Shown one piece after another: positions 1-14,711 of a stretch of 64,000 bases of DNA; position 1 is the stretch's first letter; every line of letters starts with the position of its first letter. This DNA comes from Cacajao melanocephalus. Lineage: Eukaryota > Chordata > Mammalia > Primates > Pitheciidae. The notes beneath the pieces were generated by a model. That model ran no database searches, was not told the origin of the DNA, and saw only the letters and a program-made list of their open reading frames with translations. The position numbers and the translations under genes are program-made. The stretch covers positions 62,001 through 126,000 of the forward strand of contig CAUYLG010071244.1 of assembly GCA_963573385.1 (NCBI GenBank), given 5' to 3'.

Positions 1-350
1 GGAATGGAGAATCTGGATTCTCTCCTCTTCCCCATTCAAGTCCCAGAGGGAGGGAGGGGATGAGAAAGAGGAAGGGAGGGGCAGGACGGGCCATGGAGGT
101 GCCCCACCCCCACACCTGACAATCACCCACACTCCTAGGGCTCTTCCTGGGTCCTGGGGCAGGGCGAGTCCAAGTGTGAGGCTGTTGATTTGTTTTCAAT
201 ATTTCTTTTCGTGCTGTATGGTGATGCTTTCTTAGTATTCTACACAATAAGAAAAGACAAAGTCCTCGAGATTCTTATGAGTTTTGTTTGAAAACTCTTT
301 CACTATATTTGTTGTAAAGAGGTTTACTATTAAAAGAAAAAGAATACACG
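1..350 (+). other. MEF2D: Probable 3' end of MEF2D 3' UTR
   Basis: The stretch has no open frame. It ends with an ATTAAA hexamer at 329-334, an A-rich stretch and then a strongly GT-rich tract at about 361-395, which is the layout of a mammalian cleavage/polyadenylation site on the + strand. In human 1q22, MEF2D (a MADS-box transcription factor acting in muscle and neurons) lies upstream of the MIR9-1 host gene on the same strand, with its 3' end some 43 kb before the hairpin. Gene order and strand therefore fit. The assignment rests on synteny and the poly(A) architecture, because no coding sequence is inside the window. Alternatively it could be the end of another transcript; I consider MEF2D likely but not proven. 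Confidence 0.55.
329..334 (+). terminator. MEF2D: ATTAAA poly(A) signal
   Basis: The variant hexamer ATTAAA is followed about 15-25 nt later by the expected cleavage zone and then by a GT-rich downstream element at 361-395. This is inferred to end the MEF2D transcript. Confidence 0.55.
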
Positions 351-928
351 TTTCTGATACTTTGGCGTGGGTTTTGGTTTCTTTGGTGCGGCTAGGACGG
401 GAAGGAAGGACTGGCGTGGCCCCATCAGGGTGAGAGGCAGCACTTCACCTCAGCAGGGAAGAATGGGGGGTGGCCCGCAGGGCAGGGCACTTCCACATGT
501 CTCAGGTGGGGTTTTCAGGTGAGAATTTCTTCCAAGTATTCTGTCAGAAGGAGGCAGCCCCAGCCCGCACTAAGGAGGGGTTGCCCAGCTAGAAGCCTCA
601 GGAGGGATTCTGGGACACAGAAACGGAAACCCCACCCAAGGTTGGGTTGGAAATAGAATGGTGTTGGGTGTGGGAGTGTGGCACGGTGAGGACCTCTGAC
701 TGCGGAAAGCCTTCCTCAGCAGACTTGCCTGGGCACTGTGTTAGGCACAGGTGGATTCCACCCTCATGGTCCTCACAGCATGGTTCCCTACAGCAGGGGA
801 AGCCGCTCTTGCCCTTTCAAAGTGCTTTGACAGTGCCAGGGTCTCTCCCCTCCTCACACACCCCAAAGGACCACATGACCCCACCGTGCCCTTCAGCCAG
901 GGTGGGCTGCTCTTAAACTTGCCTCCTT
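351..928. other. Intergenic unique sequence
   Basis: There is no recognised repeat, exon or RNA gene here. The GT-rich start (361-395) belongs to the poly(A) site before it. Short open frames exist on both strands but show no recognisable protein. Confidence 0.5.
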
Positions 929-1219
<291 letters not shown>

Positions 1220-1786
1220 AACCTGCCTCCTCATAGGCACAGTAGTGCCCTGGGGCAGATGCAGCGGCTGTGGAGGAAAGCAGATCCGGCTTGGCTCCCT
1301 CTGAAGAGGGTGTGGCTGCTCTTCTGTACCTAGCCCAGGTGCTGCACAGGCGAATGTGGAGTGCAAGGGACCGTATACAAATGGCAGAGGCAGGCCTACG
1401 AATGCCTAAAACCCAGGAGGCATGGGTAAGGCTGTGGGTGCTGCACATGTAGCCTGTTTCGGGAGCACATAGGAGTCAGGCTTCATGCCTTGGGTTTCTG
1501 CAAAATGCAGATGACCATCTGTACTGGTCCTGCTTCCTTCATAATAAGGCCATTGCAGTCTTTCCCTCACATCTTCCTCAATAGGGGCAGAGAGGAACAT
1601 GAGCTGAGCAGGAAGGGCTTAAGAGGATACCACCCTCCAGATGAGGCTCCCTGTTGGTTACCTGTTTCCCTGTAGCAGCTTCCAAGATGACCTCCAATTA
1701 GCCCTGCCTGGCATTCATGCCCTTGTGTGGTCCCCTCCTGCAGTGAATCATGGTTGGTATGTATGTGCAATTAAAAAAGACAGAGT

Positions 1787-2113
1787 GGCCGGGCACGGTG
1801 GCTCACGCCTGTAATCTCACCACTTTGGGAGGCCAAGGCAGATGGATCACCTGAAGTCAGGAGTTCAAGACTAGCCTGGCCAACATAGCGAAACCCCATC
1901 TCTACTAAAGATTTAAAAATTAGCCGGTTTAAAAAAAATAATAATTAGCCGGGCGTGGTGATGCATGGCTGTATTCCCAACTACTCAGAAGGCTGAGGCA
2001 GGAGAATCGCTTGAACCTGGGAGGTGGAGGTTGTGCAGTGAGCTGAGATCACGCCACTGCACTCCAGCCTAGGTGACAAGAGTGAGACTCTGTCTCAAAA
2101 AAAAAAAAAAAAA
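1787..2113 (+). repeat. Alu element (+), with internal duplication
   Basis: Full dimeric Alu with poly(A) tail. The middle A-rich linker contains a repeated 'attagccgg' block (about 1918-1955) that lengthens the element. The target-site duplication is aaaaaagacagagt versus aaaaaaggcagagt. Confidence 0.93.
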
Positions 2114-3027
2114 GGCAGAGTGATGGCGTGTGACTTCCAAGGCTAAGTCATGGCTTCTACTCTCTCCCCTCTTCCCCTCTCTATTTGCCCTGGGGAAAGC
2201 CAGATGCCATACTGTGGGACACTTAAGTAGCCCTATGGAAAGGCCCACATGGCAAAGAACCGAAGCCTCTTGCCAACCACCATCTGAGTGAGGTCACCCT
2301 CTCCTCTGTCCTCATAGTTCCCCAAATTCTGCAGATGTTGCTACAGGTGAGAACCCACTGGTACAGTGTACACTCTAGCTCACCCACAGCCGTGAAGAGA
2401 GGACCTTTCTCTGTGGTGACCAGAACAGCCCTGATTCTAACACCCAAATCCCGAGCAAAACCACTCTCTTCTGTACATTTGTCGGTTCCTCAGACTGGCC
2501 TGTGCCTCCTTCCTTGTAGGCATTGTTCCACGATGTCTTGGGTAGGCATTAGTATTTCCCACAAATACTTCTGTTCTCTTCCCTTCCTGGACACACGAAA
2601 GGCTGTGCATCCCAGTCCCTGTATAGTCAGGTGGGGTCATTGGACTAGTTATTATAGGTCAGTTGCCTATAATGGGAAGTAATGTATGTCCCTTCTGAAA
2701 TGCAGCCAGGGCCTGATTCTCCAAACACTCTTTCCCTGTTGTGGGAATTGCAGAAGCACATGTTGAGGAGGAGTGCCAGCAGATCAAAGCAGCCTGGATT
2801 GCTAAGCTGCCCTAAGGTTTTATCCAGCACCAGAGTGGACACTGTGTGAATAGAAAGTAACTGTTATTTTGTTAAACTACAGCGATTTTGAGTACTGTGT
2901 TTGCAGTATAACCTATCCTGACTGATACAGGATCCCTCTCACACTTGGACAACCTTGAAGCCTCATCTACTGTATACTCCTTATTGGTGTGGTACAAGGA
3001 TCTCTGAACTTGGCATAGTCCAGAAGT
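2114..3027. other. Intergenic sequence, nothing recognised
   Basis: No exon, RNA gene or clear repeat was recognised. Only short chance open frames are present. Confidence 0.45.
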
Positions 3028-3130
3028 AACTGGTTCAACTTCTAGTTCTGCCACTTACCAGCTGTGTGGTCTTGGGTAGTCACATTCTCCTTAAGCTTCT
3101 GTTTCTGTAAAACAGAGCTAATAGCTGCCT
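3028..3130 (+). repeat. MIR SINE fragment
   Basis: It contains the MIR core pattern: 'ctgccacttaccagctgtgtg', then a 'cttgggtagtcac' block and a 'gtaaaacagagctaata' block. It is ancient and diverged. Confidence 0.75.
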
Positions 3131-3394
3131 GTTTTCTCTCACCCCCCATCTTCCCTTTCTCCAACCTATCCTCCCCATCTTTGGCCCAGCTCTGATCATC
3201 TAACACCTCATGGTTCTCCACTACCGACCATCTAAAGTCGTAACTCCTTGGCCTGTGTCCCAAGGCCTTCAAAGAGCCAGCACAACCTTTTTTCCAGGCT
3301 TAGTCCCTATGGCTCCCTGTGCATCCCTTGGAGTCTAGGCAGACCAGACAGCCCCATCCATTCCCTGACAGATCCTTTGCGGTATGGCTCATGC

Positions 3395-3990
3395 CATAAT
3401 CCATCTGAAATGCAACAAACATTTATCAAGCACCTATACTGTGAAACCTTGTTAGGTACTGGGGACAAAGGAATGAGATAGCTCCTACCTCCAGGCAACG
3501 CACAGTCCAATGGCGACAAGAGACTGAATCAACAGTTTACACTTGAGTCTGTGTTAAATGTCACATAGAAAGAATGTAAGTGGGGTTCTGGGATCAGAGC
3601 TGTGGCACACCCAAATCCAAACTAATGGAAATGAGAGGAGGCTCCTTAGAGGAGGTGCTTAAGTAGGATTTTGAAGACATATAGGAGTCACCTGGGCAGA
3701 TGAGAGTAAGGAAGACATTCCTTATAGCAGGAATAGCACATAAGGTATGGAGAGACGACGGTGGCTTCAGGAAATCAAATACTGTGGTGCAGGTCAAAGG
3801 AACAGCACATAGAACCAAAGAGGTAGGGAGAGGCCCAGTATGAAAGGCCTTGATTGCAAAGACTTGGACTTTATTCTGCAGAAGGTGTTTGGTCATCAAA
3901 AGATTTTAAATAGAGGAAGGACTTGGCCACATTTGCATTTCAGAAAGCTCCTGCCAGTAAAAGTTCCCCTCCGACAGTAACACTGAAAAT
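3395..3990 (+). repeat. Ancient L2-like mammalian repeat
   Basis: The segment begins with the widely seen 'acatttatcaagcacctat...ggtactggggacaaa' pattern. It continues with 'gaaggccttgattgcaaagacttggactttatt'-type blocks typical of old LINE-2-class 3' sequences. The exact family cannot be set by eye. Confidence 0.5.
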
Positions 3991-4425
3991 CAATTGGAAA
4001 GGAATGCTGCATTGGAGGCAAGTGGCCTGTCAGGAACCTCTACAAGTAGAAATAGAGCCTACACCCAAGGAAGGCATAGACAGAAGGATGGAGAAGAAAT
4101 GAGTTTTGTAGATACTGAAGAGAACACTTACTGCTACTTGTCGAAGACATGAAAACAGATACTTTGGGTGAGAAGAGGTCTAGCAAAAAACTGCTCTACA
4201 CGCCTATTTCTATCTGCAACCCTTCCTATCTTTTACTCCTACAATTCTCCCGTCATTAAATTTTTCCTGATTTCTCTCCCTCCCCTGGTCCTGCCCAGCT
4301 GGCTGTGGTATCCTCCAATGAAGTGTCTTAGGAATCTGCCCCTTCTTTATAGCACCCACCTCATTTTACCTGGAAATTTAGGTACCAGTTTCTGTTTTCT
4401 CTTTACAATCAGACTGAAGCTCACA

Positions 4426-5559
<1,134 letters not shown>

Positions 5560-5935
5560 TACGTTTGACCCTTCCCCCTCCTCCCCCGCGCCACCTTTGC
5601 TTTGTACTTGCTGCCAAGTGTTTACAGTTCCTAGGGCTGAGCTCCGGCAGTTCGTTTGGTCTCATAAAGTGCGGTCCCCGCCTTCGCAGGGGAGAGTCAC
5701 TCCTATTTACTGCGCATCAGCCGCCACGTGCCCCATAAAAGCTGGTGACGACGCCGCCGGCCCGAGCGGGGAGGGGAAGGAGCCCGCCTACGGGAGTCAC
5801 GAGCCCACCAAGCCCCGCCCTCACGTGACCTGCGGGGCCTGTCCTTGCCCGTCTCACTACCCTCGGCGGAGACCGAAGGCCGGCGCGGCCGTGTTGCCCA
5901 ATCCCTGCCCTGCCAGCTAGAGACGGGCGGGGACA
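5560..5935. promoter_or_regulatory. Orphan CpG-rich promoter-like block
   Basis: CpG density rises sharply compared with the flanks. The block contains an E-box CACGTG (5725-5730), a TATA-like cataaaa (5734-5740), a palindromic TCACGTGA (5821-5828), GC boxes near 5813-5820 and a CCAAT (5898-5902). These are promoter hallmarks, yet no gene start is recognised on either strand, so the transcript it might serve is unknown. It could also be an enhancer-type CpG island. Confidence 0.5.
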
Positions 5936-6024
5936 AGGGAGCGGTTCCGGGTTCAGAAAGAAAATCTCCATCTAAGGCAAAGGGGTAGAAAGGAGGTCGA
6001 GGGAAGGTAATAAAGTCACTTGTT

Positions 6025-6112
6025 TAATCTCCTCTATGCTGTAAACTCCCCAAAGGCAGAGATTACCATATTCCTAAGTGTATGGCACACAGGAGACACT
6101 CAATAAATGGCT
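6025..6112 (+). repeat. L2-like 3' end fragment
   Basis: The pattern 'aaactccccaaaggcagagatt...gtatggcacacaggagacactcaataaatg' matches the common 3' end of LINE-2-class repeats. Confidence 0.6.
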
Positions 6113-6531
6113 GATTGGCAACTGGACCTCAGACCCTGCTCGGATGCAGCGCCAGTCCCGCCGCCCTGTGAGCAGTCCCCTCACCCCTCTCCCTGGCGCC
6201 CTCCCCCCTGTGACACGGCAAATGAGGCAATGATTCCGCCCACCAACGCTTCCAAGCCTGCGACCCGCGGCCCGTACAGGATCCTCAATTGGCTTGTCTA
6301 CACTGCAGTGGGCGCGGACAAAGACCCCAATCCGCTCTCCGCGCCCCTGCCGATGGGCGGGAAGCGGAGCCTCAGCCTCACCCCACTGGCTCTGCCAGTG
6401 ACAGACGGAATCATCAGCCAACCGCAGCCTGGGCAGGACGCATGCGTACCCAGAAGATGTGACCCTAGATGGGGAAAATGCGAGCCGAGAGAGTCAATTT
6501 TGGCTGGGTCTCGCCAGGTCTTCCCGGAGAG

Positions 6532-6543
6532 GGTGCGCATGCG
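6532..6543. promoter_or_regulatory. Candidate NRF1 site
   Basis: The sequence gtgcgcatgcgt matches the palindromic NRF1 motif (GCGCATGCGC type). A weaker relative, acgcatgcgtac, lies near 6438. This suggests promoter activity downstream of the CpG block. Confidence 0.4.
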
Positions 6544-6919
6544 TAAATCTAACACCGCCTCTAAATCTAACGCGCTGCTCAGTTCAAGGGGAGACAGCGC
6601 CCTCTGTCCGCCTGGCTGTTTTCCGGAACTCCTAACCTCAGTCAACACTGCCTTGGGACCTGGCGCTACCTTGGAGATCCAGCAGAAAGGAAACATCTTG
6701 GCCCCTGCCTCAGGGGTGATGCGACGGTCCCCAAACACAGCGAGGTCTTTAGCCTGGGTCTTTGTGCAGAGGCCCTAGGAGCGGGGGACCAACGATGGCG
6801 CAAACATTGATTTGAGGAAGATGCTTCGCAGATTACGAAGTGCATTATATCCATTGTCTCAGAGGTTCCTCACAAAAAACCCTCCAGATAGCAGATAGGT
6901 TGTCAAGTAAAGAAGCTGA

Positions 6920-7403
<484 letters not shown>

Positions 7404-7590
7404 TAATGGCACATAAGCTCAAGAAAAAGACAGTTTCAGTCTTTTTTTAAATAGACAATGAGTGCTAGAGGCGTTCAGAAATGGGAAAGATCACTTGGTG
7501 CTCCTGTGATCTGAGAAGATTGCATGAAGAAGATGAGGCTTGGAAGATGAGTACAAAGCACATAATTGGAGTGGATCAATCTTAGGAACA

Positions 7591-7690
7591 GGCCAGGCAA
7601 GGTAATCCCAATACTGTAACCCCACACCTGTAAGCCCAGCACTGTGAGGCCAGGGCGGGAAGATCACCTGAGCCCAGGAGTTCCAAAACA
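7591..7690 (+). repeat. Diverged Alu fragment
   Basis: The 'ggccaggcaaggtaatccc' and 'cacctgtaagcccagcac' blocks, then 'gatcacctgagcccaggag', show a degraded Alu left part. Confidence 0.6.
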
Positions 7691-7746
7691 AGCAAAATTA
7701 AGCAATATAGTGTTTACATATATATGATAAAACTTTGGGAAAAGCA

Positions 7747-8054
7747 GCTGGGGAAAGGTGGCTCATGCTGGTAATCCCAGCACTTTGGGAGACCTAGGCA
7801 GGCGGATCACCTGAGGTTGGGAGTTCGAGACCAGCCTGGCCAATATAGTGAAACCCCCGTCTCTACTAAAAATGCAAAATTAGCTGGGTGTCGTGGTGCA
7901 TGCCTGTAATCCCAGACACTCAGGAGGCTGAAGCAGGAGAATCACTTGAACCTGGGAGGCAGAGGTTGCAGTGAGCCAAGATTGCCATTGCATTCCGGCC
8001 TGGGCAAGAAGAGCAAAACTCCATCTCAAAACAAAACAAACAAACAAACAAAAC
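7747..8054 (+). repeat. Alu element (+)
   Basis: Full dimer with an (AAAC)n-type tail at about 8029-8054. Confidence 0.93.
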
Positions 8055-8106
8055 CTTTGGGAAAAGCAAAGAATGAGAAGCACAAAATGTATTAATAGTT
8101 ACCATA

Positions 8107-8242
8107 GGCCGGGCGTGGTGGCTCACGCCTGTAATCCCAGCACTTTGGAGGCCAAGGCGGGCGAATCACCTGAGGTCAGGAGTTCAAGACCAGCCTGACA
8201 AATATGGTGAAACCTCGTCAAAAAAAAAAAAGTTAAAAAAAA
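8107..8242 (+). repeat. Solo left-monomer Alu (+)
   Basis: Only the left arm is present, ending after 'gtgaaacctcgtc' and followed directly by poly(A). The target-site duplication aatagttac flanks it on both sides (about 8094 and 8243). Confidence 0.85.
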
Positions 8243-8474
8243 ATAGTTACTGTAGATTGGGGATGGGAAGAGAAAAAACACACAGGTGGATGCCATTGGT
8301 AATGGTCCAGTTTTGGGGCTAAATGATAGATTTATGGGTATTCATCTAATTATGTATATATAACAAATATATAAACTATAATTATTCTTTGTATGTATAA
8401 AATGTAATATAAAAGATGATAATGGAATCATAGCCCCCCAAACCAGTACATTACATAGTTGAAGAGTGGGAAAG

Positions 8475-9140
<666 letters not shown>

Positions 9141-9616
9141 TGGTTAAAGAGCATTTCTACACACTTTATACCAGGTAATTCACAAGAAGGCTTCAATAAT
9201 CTCCATGTTAGAGATGAAGAAACTCAACTAAAAGTCACTTAAGGCCTGTGGGGACCCTGTGCAGCTATATATCCAGTGTCCCAAGCACTATATCTAGCAC
9301 ATTAGTAAGCATGTTTTGTAGGTGAATGACAGAACTTTCTAATTATCTTGGTATCTGCTAGTGAAATGAGCTGCCTCTGAAGGTAGAGTCCCCTGCACAG
9401 CCACTGGCTGACCATTATCAGGATCAGAAGTAATATAGAAGCAATTCTCTCTTCAGCTGAAGTTTGGATATGGATAATCTCTAAGGTACTTTTCAACTAT
9501 AAGGCTCTATGAGTCTTTCAGAGGCTGAAGGCAAAACCATATTAAGATAATAAGTCTGTTCACTTCAGCTGGGGTCTTGGAATTGGTTGCCAAATAAAGG
9601 CTTAGATAAAAAGACT

Positions 9617-9782
9617 TTTTTTTTTGAGACAGAGTCTCACTTTGTCACCCAGGATGGAGTGCAGTGGCATAATCATAACTCACTGCAGCCTTGAATTCCT
9701 GGGCTTGAGCAATCCTCCCACCTCAGCCTCCTAAGTAGCTGGTCCTGCGGGTGCACATCATTGTATTTGACTAATTTTTTAA
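9617..9782 (-). repeat. Older Alu (-), first piece (interrupted)
   Basis: AluJ-like right part. It is broken at the 'gactaattttttaatttt' linker by the 7SL retrocopy that follows, and resumes at 10104. Confidence 0.85.
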
Positions 9783-10103
9783 TTTTTTTTTTTTTTTTTT
9801 TTTTAGTGGTGGAGTCTCGCTCTGTTACCCAGGCTGGAGTGCAGTGGCTGTTCACAGGCGTGATCCCACTCCTGATCAGCACAGGAGTTTTGACCTGCTT
9901 CATTTCCAACCTGGGCCAGTTCATCCCTCCTTAGGCAACCTGGTGGTCCCCTGCTCCCAGGAGGTCACCATATTGATGCCGAACTTAGTGCGGACACCCG
10001 ATCAGCATAGCGCACTACAGCCCAGAACTCCTGGGCTCAAGCGATTCTCCAGCCTCAGCCTCCTGAGTAGCTGGGACTACAGACACATGCCATCGTGCCT
10101 GGC
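9783..10103 (-). pseudogene. 7SL RNA retropseudogene, full length
   Basis: The 7SL RNA is the scaffold of the signal recognition particle and the ancestor of Alu. Read on the - strand, 9805-10103 (about 299 nt) gives both Alu-domain ends plus the central S domain that Alu elements lack. For example, 'gatcgggtgtccgcactaag', 'ttcggcatcaatatggtgac' and 'aggttgcctaaggagg' are recognisable as antisense blocks between 9850 and 10015. A poly(T) run at 9783-9804 is the copied poly(A) tail. Its target is the A/T-rich linker of an older Alu, whose 'taattttttaatttt' is duplicated on both sides. Several substitutions and the lack of a 7SL promoter context indicate a dead retrocopy, not an active SRP RNA gene. 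Confidence 0.92.
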
Positions 10104-10200
10104 TAATTTTTAAATTTTGTATAACAGAGTCTTGTCATGTTCCCTAGGCTGGTCTTGGACTCTTGGTTTCAAGTGATCCTCCCTCCTCAACCTCCCAAAG
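10104..10200 (-). repeat. Older Alu (-), second piece
   Basis: Continuation of the Alu interrupted by the 7SL copy ('gtcttgtcatgttccctaggctggtcttgg...cctcccaaag'). Its 5' end is missing after 10200. Confidence 0.85.
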
Positions 10201-10424
10201 TTATACATTTGGAAGGACAAGTTAACAGGCCTTATTGCCAAAATAGATATGAAGTAGGTTGTTATGGTTGTATATATTGTTGTATGTGGCCACGGGATTT
10301 TTGATCCACCCTAACTGGAAAAAAATGACTAATGGGCAATTAACAATACAGGATAGTGCTCAAGAGAGATAAGGGCTGATATGTCACACTGAGATATAAG
10401 GGAAAGAGTTGGAGTTAGGAGACC

Positions 10425-10535
10425 TGATTTCTAGACCTAACCTTATCTTTCATTAGCAATGTCATCTTGGACAAATCACTTCATCTGCGTTAAGTCTGTT
10501 TCCTCTTATAGTAAAGATATATAACACACAATGAT
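10425..10535 (+). repeat. MIR SINE fragment
   Basis: The 'gcaatgtcatcttggacaaatcacttcatctg' region followed by 'tgtttcctcttatagtaaagat' matches the MIR core. Confidence 0.6.
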
Positions 10536-10570
10536 AGCTATAAGGAAGAATGTGTCCATCCCCTTCTTAA

Positions 10571-10952
<382 letters not shown>

Positions 10953-10984
10953 TTATGTTCATTTATCCATTATAGGACTTATCA

Positions 10985-11110
10985 CATTTTCTGTCTGTCT
11001 GTTCCAACAGAAATGGCTTCCTTGAGGGAAGGAATTCTGCCTTGTTCTTTATATTCCTCCACAGCACCTTGCAGGAAGTTGGAGCCCAATAAATGTGTAT
11101 TGAATTGCTC
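10985..11110 (+). repeat. L2-like 3' end fragment
   Basis: The blocks 'ttccttgagggaaggaattc...agcaccttgcaggaagtt...caataaatgtgtattgaat' match the common L2 3' end pattern. Confidence 0.6.
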
Positions 11111-11637
11111 AGAATTATGTGGTGAAGTAGAAAATATTGCTTAATCTCTCCGAGACCTCAATTTCCTTATTTGTAAATTAAGCTAGTTAGTTTCTAAAAT
11201 TCTTTTGCGTTACAGAATTCTGTTATCCAACAAGGTTTCACAGATTGAGAAGACTGAATTATATGATTTCTAAATTCTTTTCCAGCGCCAATATTCAACG
11301 ATTTTTTGATACTAAGTTGCAAGTCATCTACATGGAAGTGATAGTTGAGCAAGTTCTCAGAGGAAAAACGTGGAAAAAGATTGAAAACAGAATAACATGT
11401 AGTTATCCACTACAAGAGAGAGAGAAGCTGCTGAAAGTAACGTGGAAGAATCAGTCTGAAAGGCAGGGGAGATAATAATAGAAGGAGTGACAGATTCAGA
11501 TGCCTAGAGGACTATCATGCAAATGAACCAAGTGGTCCAATGGTAAGCCTTAGGGAGTGGTGGAGACTGGAGAGGCCATGGCCCATCTAAAGTCAGCTAC
11601 GTCGTTACCAACGTGAGTGTCGCCACATCTCCCAGGT

Positions 11638-11949
11638 TTTTGTTTGTTTGCTGTTTTTTGTTTTTTGAGACAGAGTCTCGTTCTGTCATGCAGGCTGGAG
11701 TGCAGTGGTGCAATTTCGGCTCACTGCAACCTCTGCCTCCTGGGTTCAAGTTAGTCTCCTGCCTCAGCCTCCCAAGTAGCTGAGATGACAGGGGTGCACC
11801 ACCACGCCCAACTAATTTTTATATTTTTATTAGAAATGGGGTTTCACCATGTTGGCCAGGCTGGTCTCGAACTCCGGGGCTGAAGCAATCTTCCCACCTC
11901 AGCCTCCCAAAGTGCTGGGATTACAGGCATGAGCCACCGCCCCCGGCCT
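11638..11949 (-). repeat. Alu element (-)
   Basis: Full antisense dimer with (T)n/(TTTG)n start, ending 'gccaccgcccccggcc'. Confidence 0.94.
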
Positions 11950-12372
11950 AGTTTTTAAGAAGCTGGTAATACAGATTTTTGTTTGAAATCTCGTGATTTC
12001 TAAGTGTTAGCAACAAATTTAGATTACTTAAAAATTCTGTGCAGGACAAAAAACCCCACATCTTTAGGGCAAATATTTGGGTCATCTATCTGTAACCTCT
12101 CCAGTATAATACCAAAAGAAGGAACTCTTTTTCACGCTCAAATCATACATGCTTCTGTACGATGTTAGTGGCAGAGCTTCCTCTCTCTGTTCATGTCAGT
12201 GCTGTGATATGCATCCCAACCCTTCTTGGCAGTTCCAGGACTTTGCCCCATCAATTATCTCCTTACTCTCCTCTGTTTTCAACTTCCCCTTGTATACTTG
12301 CATCTTCCCTTCATTCTAAAAACATGCTGAAGTCTCTCCACATTATAAAAACACTGCTCCATTGTCCTATAA

Positions 12373-12691
<319 letters not shown>

Positions 12692-12706
12692 ACTTACAGG
12701 CATTTT

Positions 12707-13885
12707 CTAGAAAGTTATTTCTCTTTCGCTTCTCCAACAAATCTCTTGACAACATCAATTACATTTGCTATTTCCTCTCCCTCTCTTCCCATTGTAGGTT
12801 GGCTTTACTCCTCAACTCACAGAGTTTGCATCTATCACTTCAGCCTTTCTCAACAGGGCAAAGATCTCTGTTGTGAAATTCATTGACATTGCCCAACTAG
12901 GTTAAAACTTCTCACACTCAGAGAAGTTTTAGCATCCAAGAGGTGTTCAATCAATGTTTATTGAACCAAAGGGGAACCAGTAAGTGTTTATTGAACCAAA
13001 ATGGAAAGAGTTTTCAAGAAAGAAAGATGGTCAGCATCATCAAATTTGTGGAAAGATCAAAGACTGCGGTGGCCAAATGAAACCCACTGGATTTTAAGAT
13101 AAGGAGATTACTAGTAACTATTGAGGAGGCAGTTTCAGTTTAGTTGGAAGACATTGCCGTGGTTTATAAGGAAGAGGGCTGTGGAGTGAGTGTAGACCAC
13201 GCATTGGAGAAGTTTGGCACTATCGAGAGGAAACAGCAGGAAATATTGGAGACAGTCATGCCAGTTAGAGTTCTCAAGATCAAGAAAATCGTGGCGTATT
13301 TGTAAGTAAAGGGGACAAAACTAGTGGCACAGGAGATGCTGAAAATGTTTGATAAAGAGAACACCTCAGAGTACACCATCAGAGGTGATGGGAGACAAGT
13401 GAGAAATTAGCGGATTCAAGGAATTGGTTGGAGGTGAGAAGTCACCTCTGAAGTAGGCAGAAGAGTTAAAGGCCTGAGTCATAATTATACACAGACCCTT
13501 GAGTGAGGAAAGGTGATGGAGGAGAGCTCCTGTGCATTTTAACAATAAAGTGGAAACAAGGTTACATGTTTCCAGTAGTCGGCTGCGGTAGTGGAATCAT
13601 ACATTGCTAGCAATCTTAGAGACTATTCTTTGCAAGGCTCTACTCCTTTTGCCCACCCTGTAAATACTACTGTTTCCTTGTTGATGATGGGGGAAGGCAG
13701 CCTGTCTTTGGCTGCCCTCTCTTCTTTACTCCTTTTCAGGGCAATATCATCTACTCCTGGGTTTTAAGCAACCCCTAAATGTCAGTGGCTCCTGATCTAT
13801 GTCTGTAGCTGAAATTTCTCTCTCTCGAGCTTCAGACCTGTGTGCAGCCACATTTGTGGCATATCCCCAGGATATTTCACAGGTT
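12707..13885. other. Intergenic sequence, possibly ancient repeat
   Basis: No exon was recognised. A 16-bp segment tgtttattgaaccaaa appears twice near 12954 and 12983. The middle part (13000-13560) reads like degraded old LINE-type sequence, but no family could be assigned. Confidence 0.35.
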
Positions 13886-13896
13886 AAACCTAATAG

Positions 13897-14028
13897 GGGC
13901 TGGGCCCGGTGGCTCATGCCTGTAATCCTAGAACTTTGAGAGGCCGAGGTAGGTGGATCACCTGAGGTCAGGAGTTCAAGACCAGCCTGGCCATCATGGT
14001 GAAACCCCATCTTAAAAAAAAAAAAAAA
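13897..14028 (+). repeat. Solo left-monomer Alu (+)
   Basis: Left arm only, ending 'gtgaaaccccatctt' directly followed by poly(A). Target-site duplication aacctaatagg / aacctaacagg (13886-13896 and 14029-14039). Confidence 0.88.
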
Positions 14029-14302
14029 ACCTAACAGGAACTCTGTATTTTCAGCGCTGACACTGCTAATTTCCCCTAAATTATTTGTCCTAGTTAATGA
14101 TCGCACTACTCCCCCAGCTGCTCAAGCCAGATACCTCTCTCTCCTCTCTCTCTTTCTCTAAATATGTATGTGCATGTCTCTGTGTGTGTAGACAGGTAGG
14201 TATATTTGAAAGAATAGGAATATACACATGTTTTTTATATTATATTTTCTTTTATACTTACTAATGTCATGATCACTTGACCATGCCAATAAAGACTTTT
14301 CT

Positions 14303-14669
<367 letters not shown>

Positions 14670-14711
14670 TAGTCTGTGTCCTCTTTTTTTTTGCTAGTCG
14701 GAATGGTACTG

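Noticed and set aside
9805..10103. Active 7SL (SRP RNA) gene
   Set aside because: It has a poly(T) tail, target duplication and substitutions typical of a retrocopy.
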